Assembly: GCA_040902885.1 (NCBI GenBank)
Contig: JBBDWK010000046.1
Coordinates: 62,001-126,000, forward strand
Direction of reading: 5' to 3'
Length of the DNA stretch: 64,000 bases
From: JBBDWK01 sp040902885
Lineage (GTDB): Bacteria > Acidobacteriota > Terriglobia > Bryobacterales > Bryobacteraceae
Positions 35,001 to 43,319 of the stretch are shown in pieces. Position 1 is the stretch's first letter, and every line of letters begins with the position of its first letter. The position numbers and the translations under genes are program-made. The notes below the pieces were generated by a model. It saw nothing but the letters and a program-made list of their open reading frames with translations, was not told the origin of the DNA and made no database searches.

Positions 35001-36486
35001 CAGCCGCTTCAACTATCTCCGGATCAACCCGGCGACGCGCGAAGCCGAGATGTGCTATCGCATCGATTTCCGTACCCCCCGCGGCGCCGAATACACGTTC
35101 GAAGGCCGCAAATTCATGCGGAAGGACGACGCCGGCGGGTTGACCGGTATCCGCGAACTCCTCTACGACTACACCACGCTCTTTTGCCGCGTGTACGAAC
35201 GCCAGGGCGACACACTCGGCAAGCAGATTGGCACGGCGTTCGTGAAATTCCGGACGTTCGAGGACATTGCCGCCACGGCCAACCTGGCCGGATTTTTGCG
35301 GTCGTTCAAAGTCACCGGCAGCGACAATCCCGTTCTTCAGCTCCAGGGGCAGATGCGCTTTCTTGCGTTCACGGGACAATTCGTGCAACAGGAATACGAC
35401 CCGCTGTCGCCCGATCTCGGGCGGCTCGCGCAGGACGTTCACGCGGAAGTTTTGCGCGGAGCGGAGATTCCGGATTACTTCAGCACGCGGCCCACGGCAG
35501 ACCTGCACGCAATTCTTCGCGAGGCGCCCACGCTTCCGATCGAATCGCTGGTCAACACCGGATCGGTACGCGTTGATTTCGATAAGAAGCGCATTTTCCG
35601 CGATGCTTTTTGGAAAGGCTCGTTTGCAAAAGACACTCTTCTCGGTTGGGAGGAACGGATTCGCGGCCGCGGGCTGAGTCAGAATGCCGAGAAAATGGGG
35701 GCAATTTTCGCCGGCGGCAGTTTCTGGAAGCGGTTCGACCGGGTGGAAGCGGGAGTGGCCACGGGTCACGTCGTGAACTACGAAATTTCTTTACTGCCGG
35801 GCGATCCTGTGGTCGAAACGGTGGCCTATCCCGACGACAACCGGAGATACTTCAAAAAGGGCGACCAGATCCTGCTGCTGAAGTATCGCAATGACCCCTA
35901 CAAGATTGTTTACGACACCATCAAAGTGATCGATGCGGAAAATGCCCTTGGCGTGATGCACTTAGGGGAATTTCCCAACGGCATCGAATTCTCCGCCTTC
36001 GTGATGGCGCGGAACAACTATCCTTTCGAGAAGATGTCGGTGGAAGACCACAACCTGATCTTCTCCGACCCTCGTACTTCCGTCCCTTCAGCGGAGCAGT
36101 TGCAGGGAGAATGGGATGGGCATCTCGTCTTTTTGACGCGGCCGAATACCAGTCTGCTCAATCAGGCGAACCCGGTTTCGTTCCGCCTTTCGTTCAACAG
36201 GGCTGGATCGCAGGTGGAAGGCCGCTATCGGCTGGGTCTGCTGTCCGGCGGCATGGAAGTGCAGTTCACCGACGAGTTCGTGCGGCTGATCGATTTCACG
36301 GTATTCCACGATGAGATCAGGCTGATCGATCAGGACACGCTGATCGGCAAGTGGGTATCTCCGGAGTTGGATCCTCTCCTGTTGCGCGGCCTCGACAACT
36401 ATCTCGAACCCGTGGGGAACCGCTTCGGGTTCTACTACATCTTGAAGCGCGCCCAAGCCGGCGTGGCCACGGGAGGAGGGCGCTAA
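32074..36486 (+). CDS. giant GMC oxidoreductase (cholesterol-oxidase-like) fused to a duplicated C-terminal module
   Basis: 1470 residues from ATG 32074 after GGGAGG. Residues 1-550 are a GMC flavoenzyme like cholesterol oxidase ChoD: FAD motif IVIGSGYGGAITAARIA, GSGLGGTSLINANV, a cluster-like CIDCGDCVSGCNVGAKNT, ILAAGSVNSTEILLRS, and the active-site HPLGGCPMG and GVNPFLTISALAERIA. Residues about 575-877 and 1139-1460 are two copies of one module: each has a TPSLGIDS/APTLPIES start, then YWKGFF/FWKGSF, GQYPNGIRVF/GEFPNGIEFS, TPFHDEIRKIDGDFMVGKW/TVFHDEIRLIDQDTLIGKW, and ends GFYYTLTR/GFYYILKR. Between them (about 930-1095) lies a separate beta-rich domain with MTIRDLNEFIDGWEHEA. Ordinary GMC enzymes are 500-600 residues. 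The C-terminal modules look lipocalin-like and may bind a hydrophobic substrate; that is inference. Confidence 0.85.
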   Translation: MPTLANAWKDRSKSYDFIVIGSGYGGAITAARIATAGLEPKPSVCILERGKEWPVGTFPDRIENATQEFRSDLNPLGLYEILNHRDISVVKGSGLGGTSLINANVAIVPDREIFERAEWPRSLKYDELLPFYVQARQTLDAGRHPRAAALAKVQALDQRAAQLGLKADPLNIAVNFKEFPNGKNPHGVEQKPCIDCGDCVSGCNVGAKNTLAMNFLPMARNAGAHIFTQTKVEWIEKLNGGGWRIHGKHYEGPHNSKKFKLDARNVILAAGSVNSTEILLRSEMHGLQVSPALGTRFSGNGNFFGLAYNSDVVTNVLGYGTRRTPGQGEALQPGPTIVSAIRYTNLPADRRIAVEDLSFPSAAVAGAQAVFPLLGGVDTDLGDEDAERQRVKRDALPGDQYRSDGALNHTMFYLVTGPDDARGTIVFEAPWFERDGRIKIEWDNAGRQVLFTRINEELRRHARALGGSFVSSPLWNIMDLRRLITVHPLGGCPMGEDYLHGAVDEFGRVFAQDGNVHEGLFVADGAIVPSATGVNPFLTISALAERIAQRKIEQMQGNEYPEPQVQVSFAGFDPVELSKASESELERIFRRTPSLGIDSMMNGGGTTIDTGSKIVRNDEYWKGFFPRGHILNAMSSAIFTGFKKEFHKEGKRYVGITSDTDGRIRARNELEEVELKQAKGTLEAGKYILLNYLDPPWQGYYDIIKQINEDLLIGRVYLGQYPNGIRVFTFPMTRTYGFDQMTVTDHQSVYASGSVPSNDDLAGVWRMDVISNANHAGSAAYLKFDLKPDGRLESRYQFMGLVEGLLISNITQDHFQLNDFTPFHDEIRKIDGDFMVGKWVTGLPPGIATVLGSGSLGIFHVEKDGQFGFYYTLTRTDRKEFPTNTLLRPFLDVQLPDGLGMTFDEEMVGWFAEGASEPTSVKPSTAVDCSFNVRMTIRDLNEFIDGWEHEAALKGTISFGSLAGEGPVTFPVDERSSRFNYLRINPATREAEMCYRIDFRTPRGAEYTFEGRKFMRKDDAGGLTGIRELLYDYTTLFCRVYERQGDTLGKQIGTAFVKFRTFEDIAATANLAGFLRSFKVTGSDNPVLQLQGQMRFLAFTGQFVQQEYDPLSPDLGRLAQDVHAEVLRGAEIPDYFSTRPTADLHAILREAPTLPIESLVNTGSVRVDFDKKRIFRDAFWKGSFAKDTLLGWEERIRGRGLSQNAEKMGAIFAGGSFWKRFDRVEAGVATGHVVNYEISLLPGDPVVETVAYPDDNRRYFKKGDQILLLKYRNDPYKIVYDTIKVIDAENALGVMHLGEFPNGIEFSAFVMARNNYPFEKMSVEDHNLIFSDPRTSVPSAEQLQGEWDGHLVFLTRPNTSLLNQANPVSFRLSFNRAGSQVEGRYRLGLLSGGMEVQFTDEFVRLIDFTVFHDEIRLIDQDTLIGKWVSPELDPLLLRGLDNYLEPVGNRFGFYYILKRAQAGVATGGGR

Positions 36487-36561
36487 CCGCCCCTCCGGTA
36501 GCGGCTTCATGCCTGGTTTCGATTCTGGTTCAAGACACTGACGACATATGGAGACAAACAG

Positions 36562-37872
36562 ATGAAAAGACGACATTTTCTGTGGGGCGCCGGCGCGGCC
36601 GCTGCCACTCAAATCGTTGGCGCGCAGCAGCAGCGCGGCGCCCGAGGCGCTCGGGGCGGCAATCGAGGCGGCGGGTTCGAACGTGGTCTACAGCCGCTCG
36701 ACGGCGGGAAAATCGGCAACACGGGGCCGATGAAAATCACCGATATCAAGACCTTCCTGGTCGGCGCCGGGGGCCGTAACTGGGTCTACGTCAAGGTGCT
36801 CACCGATCAGGGCATCTATGGGATCGGTGAGGCCTATTCTGCCGGTCCGGATGAAGCTACAGTCAAGGTCATCGAGGATTACAAGCTCTGGCTGGTGGGC
36901 CAGGACCCCCGCAATGTGCAGTACCTCTTCGACCTGATGTACAACACCACGCGTTTTCCCGGCGGCCTGATCGTCAACTCCGCGATCAGCGGCATCGAGC
37001 ATGCGCTTTGGGATATCGCCGGGAAGTCCGCGGGAGTACCCGTATGGGCGTTGCTCGGCGGCCGCACGCGCAACAAGATCCGCGTGTACCAGAGCACCGG
37101 CGGCGGCGCCACTGCCGCGGAAGCGGGCGAGAACGCCGCGAAAATGGTCGAGACCTTTGGTTATACGGCGCTCAAGATGGGTATCACGGCTCCGGGCGAC
37201 ATGCCCTACAACCAGTCAATCCGTCTGTCCGTCGAGCGGGTGCGCGCCGTGCGGGAAGCGGTGGGTCCCGACGTGGACATCGGGGTGGATGTGCATGCGA
37301 AGTTCTTCGAAGTGCAGCGAGCCATTCGGCTGGCGCACGCCATCGAGCCGTACAATCCCATGTGGATGGAGGAGTCGATTCGCACTGAAAACTTCGCGGC
37401 GATGAAGAAGCTCTCGGATCACGTGAATATCCCGCTGGCCAGCGGCGAATGCAATTACATGATTCATGAGTTCCGGCCGCTGATCGAACTGCAGGCTTTG
37501 GATTTTGTGCAGCCGGACATCTGCTGCTGCGGAGGCGTGCTGACGATGAAGAAGATCGCCGCGATGGCCGAGGCCCAGTACATGATGGTCGCGCCGCACA
37601 ACCCGATGAGCCCGCTCGCGACGGCTGTGAACGTGCATTTCGCGGCGTCGACGCCGAACTTCTTCGTCCTCGAGTACAGCGCTCCGGTTTCCGGCGCCCG
37701 CAAGGATGTGCTGAAGGAGCCGTTGATGGTCAACAAGGACGGCTACCTGGACATCCCGAATAAGCCTGGGTGGGGCGTGGAACTGAACGAGGAAGCGTTC
37801 AAGAGCATGCCGCCAGCTCCGTGGCGGCGCGGCACCAGTTTCCGCGCAGACGGCTCGCCGTACTTCCAGTAG
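36562..37872 (+). CDS. exported enolase-superfamily (galactonate-dehydratase-like) enzyme, second copy
   Basis: 436 residues from ATG 36562, GGAGAC upstream. The leader MKRRHFLWGAGAAAATQIVG is Tat-like and is followed by a Gly/Arg-rich linker before the enzyme begins near residue 55. The barrel motifs are VDVHAKFFEVQ, MWMEESIRTEN and LASGECNYM, giving Asp, Glu and Glu metal ligands, and MMVAPHNPMSPLAT late in the barrel. It resembles the enzyme at 8227-9411 strongly over TMKKIAAMAEAQYMMVAPHN but has the normal Asp as first ligand. It follows the GMC fusion by 75 nt and may share its transcript. It likely dehydrates a sugar acid. Confidence 0.88.
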   Translation: MKRRHFLWGAGAAAATQIVGAQQQRGARGARGGNRGGGFERGLQPLDGGKIGNTGPMKITDIKTFLVGAGGRNWVYVKVLTDQGIYGIGEAYSAGPDEATVKVIEDYKLWLVGQDPRNVQYLFDLMYNTTRFPGGLIVNSAISGIEHALWDIAGKSAGVPVWALLGGRTRNKIRVYQSTGGGATAAEAGENAAKMVETFGYTALKMGITAPGDMPYNQSIRLSVERVRAVREAVGPDVDIGVDVHAKFFEVQRAIRLAHAIEPYNPMWMEESIRTENFAAMKKLSDHVNIPLASGECNYMIHEFRPLIELQALDFVQPDICCCGGVLTMKKIAAMAEAQYMMVAPHNPMSPLATAVNVHFAASTPNFFVLEYSAPVSGARKDVLKEPLMVNKDGYLDIPNKPGWGVELNEEAFKSMPPAPWRRGTSFRADGSPYFQ

Positions 37873-37892
37873 CGGCGAACGTGGGGCCGTCG

Positions 37893-40211
37893 CTATCGCG
37901 GCTGCAATATCAGCCGATGTGCGGCGTGCTTGTCCACGGCTTTGCGGCTGAAAGCTAGTGGGAAGTATTCATTGTCTGCCCAGAGGGGCAGCAGATTGCC
38001 ATAAAACTTGCTTTGCGGCTGACCCGATTGCCCCGGAACCAGCGTGACAACGGAACGATCCCAGTCCCCGGCATCCAAAATCTCGCGGTAGCTCGCGCCA
38101 TCGGCGGCCACCGTGCCGGCGCCACCGCCTCTTTCCACCGTCGGCAGGTCGAACTCGCTCACAAACGAGTGCGGGAAAGCCCGTGTATGAAGCCGGCCAT
38201 AGCGCCATTGCAACCGGTCAGGTCCTTGCTCTTTGATCAATCGCTGGACTGCTCTCTCGAGGCCTGTTTGTGCGAGATCGAGACGTCTAGCCAGAGGCGT
38301 GCCGGCGTCTCGGACTTTCGGGTCCACGGCCTCGCGCCACGCAATATACAGCCCGGCTTCCATACTCTCCTTGCGCAACGTTTTATTCCATTTCAACAGC
38401 GCCGCCCGAGCGGATTCGACTTCTGTCTCCTTCGCTTTCCAACCCTCGAACAGCGGAATGTCGTGTTCGGCGCGCGTCAAATACATGTCGAGCTGGAGGT
38501 TTTTCTGGTCCTGTATAGAGAACTTCTTGCCCGGCTTCATAACCTGCAGGATACGCGTGATCCGCTCGGCTGATTGAGGGTTCTTGAACATCAGAGGCGG
38601 CGAATAACCCTTGGGATGAATGTTATGGTTTGCCGTCGCGACGAAGCCCCGGTCCGGGTTGAACTCGCGCGGCAGATCCTGTCGGAAGCCCTGCCACTCA
38701 TATTTCCCGGTTCCGGGTACGGGCAGTCTGCCGAGCCATCCGATGCGTGACGGCGTCAATGCTGAAGCCTGCCATGAGATGTTGCCATCCACGTCGCCAC
38801 AAATCAGGTTCTCGGAAGGTGTCTTCCAATACATCGCAGCATCGAGGAACGCCCTGCAATTGGTTGCCTGCGCCAGCCGGAGAGATCCCAAATACCACGC
38901 CGTCCCTGGCTCATCCATCACCGATCGCAACACGTAGGCTCGCTTGTGCTCCGTGTCCTCGTGGAACACGGCGCCATGACGGCTAAACTTCAGCTCCACC
39001 TCACGCGGAGCTTCGCCCTTGACCTTAATCTCTTCACGCACGACGCGCAAAGGCTCCCACTTCCCCTTATAGAGAACCTCGTTCGCATTCGCTGGATTCA
39101 CTTCCTCCACCATCACGTCGACCTGGTCCGTTCCCACAACTGTCATGCCCCATCCCAGGTTCGCGTTATGGCCGATATGTACCCCAATAAAGGGCGGCTC
39201 TGAGGCTCCGATGACATTCCATCCCGGCGCGTTCAGGTGAACGATGTAGCGGAGCGAGGGGTTGGTCACTTCGCGATGCGGATCGTTGACGACCATCGGT
39301 TTACCCGTGGCGGTCATCTTGCCGCTCACAACCCAATTATTGCTGCCGGGCTCGCGAATCAGATCGAACGGCAGCCATGCCGAGCCGGCCGTCTGGAAGA
39401 ATTTTCGATACGGCTCGACGATCTCCGGCTTTGGAAGCGCGACTGGTTGACCGCGGCCACCCCCGACGCGCACACTTCGAAGCACGTCCTCCCCGATGAT
39501 GTTGACGTCCAGACCGTCCGGAACTTCGAGGTCGTCCCACGGATCGGGTGCAGCGAGCCGGTTGGCCTCTGCGACACCGAGCTCCGCCACGCTGCTTGCC
39601 AGCCGAAGCTCGCTGGCAGCGTCGCCAAGTGCACGCTCGTTAGCGCGCAGTAACACGGTCTCCGGCGTCCATGGGTCTGGCCGGATGCCGGTCAGCTTGA
39701 ATTCCAGCGGCAAATTGTCGGCATTTTCGGCGATGTACGTGTTGACGCCTTTCACGTATGCGCTAAAGAGCCGCTTTCCTTCGGGGTGGTAGCTGGTCCA
39801 CTCACGTTCATCGAAGGGCCCCCGGAACTTGGTCAAGCGGGCTTGGCGATCGCGCTCGACCGCCGCGGGCCCCAAAATTTCTGCGAGGCGGCCCTCACGC
39901 TGCCGCCGCCACCATTCCATCTGCCAAAGACGATCCTGGGCCATCACGTAGCCCTGTGCAAAGAACAGGTCATCGACGTTTTGCGCGTAGATGTGGGGGA
40001 TGCCCCACTTGTCGCGAATCACCTCAACCGGCTTCTGCAGGCCCCTCACGGTAAGTCGCCCGTCGATCTTGGCGAGCGACTGTCGCGCGAGCGTCTTGAG
40101 GTCGCTTGGCGCTTGAGCATAAGAGGCGCCGGGCAACACTATACAGACAACGAACGCAAGGAAAGTGCATAGTCTTCGGGTGATCGCGGTCACCATGGAG
40201 CCGATCAGCAT
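37893..40211 (-). CDS. penicillin acylase family (S45) Ntn-hydrolase
   Basis: 772 residues from ATG 40211, chosen because AAGGAGG lies 11 nt upstream; a signal peptide follows (VTAITRRLCTFLAFVVCIVL). The alpha chain region starts near KPVEVIRDKWGIPHIYAQN. The autocatalytic Ser of the beta chain is near residue 290 in EPGSNNWVVSGKMTATG, followed by VVNDPHREVTNPSLRY and the Asn-type region GFVATANHNIHPKGYSPP. The protein should self-cleave into two chains in the periplasm. S45 members cleave amides such as beta-lactams or acyl-homoserine lactones; the substrate here is unknown. It is convergent with the enolase-superfamily gene (20 nt). Confidence 0.92.
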   Translation of the reverse strand: MLIGSMVTAITRRLCTFLAFVVCIVLPGASYAQAPSDLKTLARQSLAKIDGRLTVRGLQKPVEVIRDKWGIPHIYAQNVDDLFFAQGYVMAQDRLWQMEWWRRQREGRLAEILGPAAVERDRQARLTKFRGPFDEREWTSYHPEGKRLFSAYVKGVNTYIAENADNLPLEFKLTGIRPDPWTPETVLLRANERALGDAASELRLASSVAELGVAEANRLAAPDPWDDLEVPDGLDVNIIGEDVLRSVRVGGGRGQPVALPKPEIVEPYRKFFQTAGSAWLPFDLIREPGSNNWVVSGKMTATGKPMVVNDPHREVTNPSLRYIVHLNAPGWNVIGASEPPFIGVHIGHNANLGWGMTVVGTDQVDVMVEEVNPANANEVLYKGKWEPLRVVREEIKVKGEAPREVELKFSRHGAVFHEDTEHKRAYVLRSVMDEPGTAWYLGSLRLAQATNCRAFLDAAMYWKTPSENLICGDVDGNISWQASALTPSRIGWLGRLPVPGTGKYEWQGFRQDLPREFNPDRGFVATANHNIHPKGYSPPLMFKNPQSAERITRILQVMKPGKKFSIQDQKNLQLDMYLTRAEHDIPLFEGWKAKETEVESARAALLKWNKTLRKESMEAGLYIAWREAVDPKVRDAGTPLARRLDLAQTGLERAVQRLIKEQGPDRLQWRYGRLHTRAFPHSFVSEFDLPTVERGGGAGTVAADGASYREILDAGDWDRSVVTLVPGQSGQPQSKFYGNLLPLWADNEYFPLAFSRKAVDKHAAHRLILQPR

Positions 40212-40301
40212 TTCGAGCGGATCCTCCTTCCAGAGTTCCAGCCTACTCCGGCAGGAACCGGATCTCAATACGGCGGTTCCAGTTCATTCAGGCATAGCCC
40301 G

Positions 40302-43259
40302 CTATTTCTGGTACGTGACCCAGATTGGCGAGACCCAGACGACCTCGCCGTCCTGCTGCTCCCCGCGGACGTAGTAGTAGCTGGTCTTGCCGGACTCCGG
40401 AGCCGCGTCGCGCCAGCGGAACTGCACCATGGCGGTGTTGGGCTCGGTAGTGTACACGTACTTGTTGTCCTTGATCACGTGCACCTTCCGGAATGGCGCC
40501 GTGCCGACTAGGCGGACCGCAAATTCGGGCGTCGCCGACGTTGTGAAGGCGTCGCCCATGATGTGCGCTCCGGAGCTGAATTCCGCCAGAATGTTGTCGG
40601 TTGCTCCGTATACGTGCCGCTTCTGAAAGCCTTCGAGCACGGCTTTTCGCGTCAAATCGGTGGTCAGCACGTTGCAGTAGCTCATGTGGGTGGAGATATG
40701 GTCTGAACTCGCCTGGAACGCCAGCTTGTAGCCCATCTCCAACGCCAGGTTGATGAACCCGAGCGGGCGCCAGCCGCCGATGGAGTCCTGCTCGTTGTTG
40801 GCGCGGGGCGCGTCCGGGCGCTCGTAGTTCTGCCGCTCACCCTGGTAGATCTCGACTACCGGTTCCGCCGCCGGGTCGTTGTCGCGCCAGTCCGTGCCCA
40901 TGTTGGTGCCGGAGGTGTGCGAGGCCACGATGCCCTTGAACGTGCGCAGGTAATCGTAGAACATCCGCGTGTCGGGCGCCCGCTGCTTGCGGTCGGGGCT
41001 GCTGATCGGCAGGCGCGGCAGAGGCCGGATGCCGCGCTGCTCGAAGACGGTGTTGCGGTGCCCTTCCGGGTATGGGACGCTGCGCTCGTAGCTGAACATC
41101 GGCACGAAACGGCCGGGCGTATAAAAGATGTCCGTGAGCTTTTGCGAGATCCACCACGAGTACTCGCGCCCGCCGCCGTTATCGTGGTCGCAGCAGCCGG
41201 ACCAGTCCATGTCGGCGGCATCGAGGATGTACCGCCACTGTTCGAGAATCGAGCCGTCATTGCCGCCGTCCATGGAGATATCGCTGTGACGGTGGAATTC
41301 GCCGCGCGCCACGCGATACTTCTTGTACACGCGGGCCGTGCGCATGGCGGCCACGGCCTTAGACTCAATGATGTTGTCGCTGTCCACGCCGGCCGCGGGC
41401 AGCGGAGCGAACGCTTCCACCGCGGCCATCGGGGCACTCTCTGGGCCCGGCGGCAGCGCTATCTGAGTCAGATACAGGTCATTTTGATAAGGATCTTTCA
41501 CAATCATCGGAATACCGGGCGATCCCGGCCGTCGAGTGAGCTGGCTCAGATAGAAATGCCGGCGGTTGTCGGACGCGCCGACGATCGTCAACTCTCCGGG
41601 CTTCACGCTGACCAGCGCGGGACGGTTGTCCAGCAGGTTATCCGAGTGCGACAGCCAGACCGGACCGGTCCACCGGTCGCCGTTATACGATACGACGTAT
41701 TCGGACCACACGGTGCCGAGCGGGTTCCACCAGATGGGATGCGCACTGCGCGCCGCGAGCCATAGCCGGCCGGAGCCGTCGACGGCAAGCCGCGGGTACG
41801 AGTTCTTGGGAGCCGGTTGCGCTTGCGTGGCTCGGCTGCGGTCGCGATTTTTCCACGCGTCCGGCTTCGGCGTCAGCCAAGCGGTCAGTTCCTCCTGCCG
41901 GGCCGTGGAGTCCACGCGCTGCGAAGGCTGCCCCGGCAGAACCGTTCCCGGATCCACCGACGGGCGAACCATCCGGCCATCGGGCTCGATCCCGACCAGC
42001 CGGATGGCGCGGCCCTGGTACAGCGCGATGCCAGAGCTTTCATCCGCGCCCCAGTCCTTGCCCCAGCGCTCGGAGCCTTCTTCGTAAGCCGCCCACAGCC
42101 GGCCGTCCGGCGCGTAGGCCAGCGACGGATATGCTTCGTAGCGCGCCGAGTTCGCCAGCACTTTCTCGGCGCCCCAGGATCCGTTGGGCTGGCCGCTGCG
42201 GTAGTAGAGGTCGTAGCTGCCGTTGCGGTACGACTCCCACGCGACGGTCACGCGTCCGCCCTCGCCAGCCGCGATGGCCGGATTCCATTCGTTGGCTTTC
42301 GACGCTGACACCACCGCCTCTTTAGTGAATCCGTCATCCTCCTGGGTGGCGGAGTGAATTTCCGCTTTGCCGTTGCGCCACGCCTGCCATGCTACCCAGA
42401 CCCGGCCCTTCGAGTCCGTGGCGACAACCGGATCAATGTCGGAGCCCGCCGCCGTCGTGATGCGCAGCGGCGTGCTCGGTTTGCTACCCTCCAGGCTGCA
42501 CGCCCAGAGGTCGAAGTTGCCTTTCTCGTTGGCGGACCAAAACACCCACGGGCGGCCTTTGCCGTCGATGGCAATAGCCGGGCGGTAGAGGTCTTCGCCG
42601 CCCTTCGTGATGGCAATGGGGGCGCCCTGGCCGGTGCGCCGCACGAAAATCCGATCGCCGCCGGGCGGGAGCGCCCAGTCGCTGAAGGCCTTGGGCGCTT
42701 CTTTGAAATTAGCGCGCAGGCGGTTGTGTTCGGGGTGGTGCTGGAACTCCAGATAGACGATCCAGACGTCTCCATTCGGCGCCATGGCGGCGGCCGGGTA
42801 GTCCTGCTCGTCGGCGGATTCAGTGAGACGCGTTACGGGCGGGATGCGGTCGGCCATAGCGCGCTTTTCGAGGGCGAAAACCGGCTTGCCGTAAGGGATA
42901 TCGGAAACGCGGATGGTGAAGTTGCCTTGCGCAGTCTGCACGGAGATCTCGGTCGATTCACCGGCGCCAGTGAGCCAGAGGATCACTCCGTTGGCGACGA
43001 AAGGACGCGGCGCGGCGGCGGCGCCCCCGAAAAGGCGGATCGGATGCGTGGACATCTTCCATGCGTTGGTGCCGTTCAAGGCGTCGTCGCCATCGAAACG
43101 CCAAGGCTCGAGCGAGGCGATCGTCGCGTTATGCGCCGTGGCGGATCCGTCCCACTGGGTGGAGGCCGTATCGCCGAGGCCTAGGGTCAGGCGGACGCCG
43201 AAATCGGCGGCGCCGAGCGGAAGACTGCAGATCAGGAGAAGCAGAGCCGGCATGCGCAT
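40302..43259 (-). CDS. exported beta-propeller plus PHP-like (DUF3604-type) metallohydrolase
   Basis: 985 residues, ATG 43259, signal peptide MRMPALLLLICSLPLGAADF. About residues 120-620 are propeller-like repeats (AIDGKGRPWVFWSANEKGN; ATDSKGRVWVAWQAWRNGK; AVDGSGRLWLAARSAHP). From about residue 660 a PHP-like metal-binding domain follows: GEFHRHSDISMDGG, CCDHDNGGG, ASHTSGTNMG and FQASSDHISTHMS carry the His/Asp ligands, as in DUF3604 proteins, ending with a beta domain. The function is unknown; the architecture suggests hydrolysis at the envelope. A TAGAAT box lies 9 nt before the ATG. It belongs to a run of exported hydrolases on this strand. Confidence 0.83.
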   Translation of the reverse strand: MRMPALLLLICSLPLGAADFGVRLTLGLGDTASTQWDGSATAHNATIASLEPWRFDGDDALNGTNAWKMSTHPIRLFGGAAAAPRPFVANGVILWLTGAGESTEISVQTAQGNFTIRVSDIPYGKPVFALEKRAMADRIPPVTRLTESADEQDYPAAAMAPNGDVWIVYLEFQHHPEHNRLRANFKEAPKAFSDWALPPGGDRIFVRRTGQGAPIAITKGGEDLYRPAIAIDGKGRPWVFWSANEKGNFDLWACSLEGSKPSTPLRITTAAGSDIDPVVATDSKGRVWVAWQAWRNGKAEIHSATQEDDGFTKEAVVSASKANEWNPAIAAGEGGRVTVAWESYRNGSYDLYYRSGQPNGSWGAEKVLANSARYEAYPSLAYAPDGRLWAAYEEGSERWGKDWGADESSGIALYQGRAIRLVGIEPDGRMVRPSVDPGTVLPGQPSQRVDSTARQEELTAWLTPKPDAWKNRDRSRATQAQPAPKNSYPRLAVDGSGRLWLAARSAHPIWWNPLGTVWSEYVVSYNGDRWTGPVWLSHSDNLLDNRPALVSVKPGELTIVGASDNRRHFYLSQLTRRPGSPGIPMIVKDPYQNDLYLTQIALPPGPESAPMAAVEAFAPLPAAGVDSDNIIESKAVAAMRTARVYKKYRVARGEFHRHSDISMDGGNDGSILEQWRYILDAADMDWSGCCDHDNGGGREYSWWISQKLTDIFYTPGRFVPMFSYERSVPYPEGHRNTVFEQRGIRPLPRLPISSPDRKQRAPDTRMFYDYLRTFKGIVASHTSGTNMGTDWRDNDPAAEPVVEIYQGERQNYERPDAPRANNEQDSIGGWRPLGFINLALEMGYKLAFQASSDHISTHMSYCNVLTTDLTRKAVLEGFQKRHVYGATDNILAEFSSGAHIMGDAFTTSATPEFAVRLVGTAPFRKVHVIKDNKYVYTTEPNTAMVQFRWRDAAPESGKTSYYYVRGEQQDGEVVWVSPIWVTYQK

Positions 43260-43319
43260 TTGGGGCCTATTCTATACGAAATGTCCGGCCCTGGTTTGGA
43301 TAGCGCCGAGGGTTCGGGC

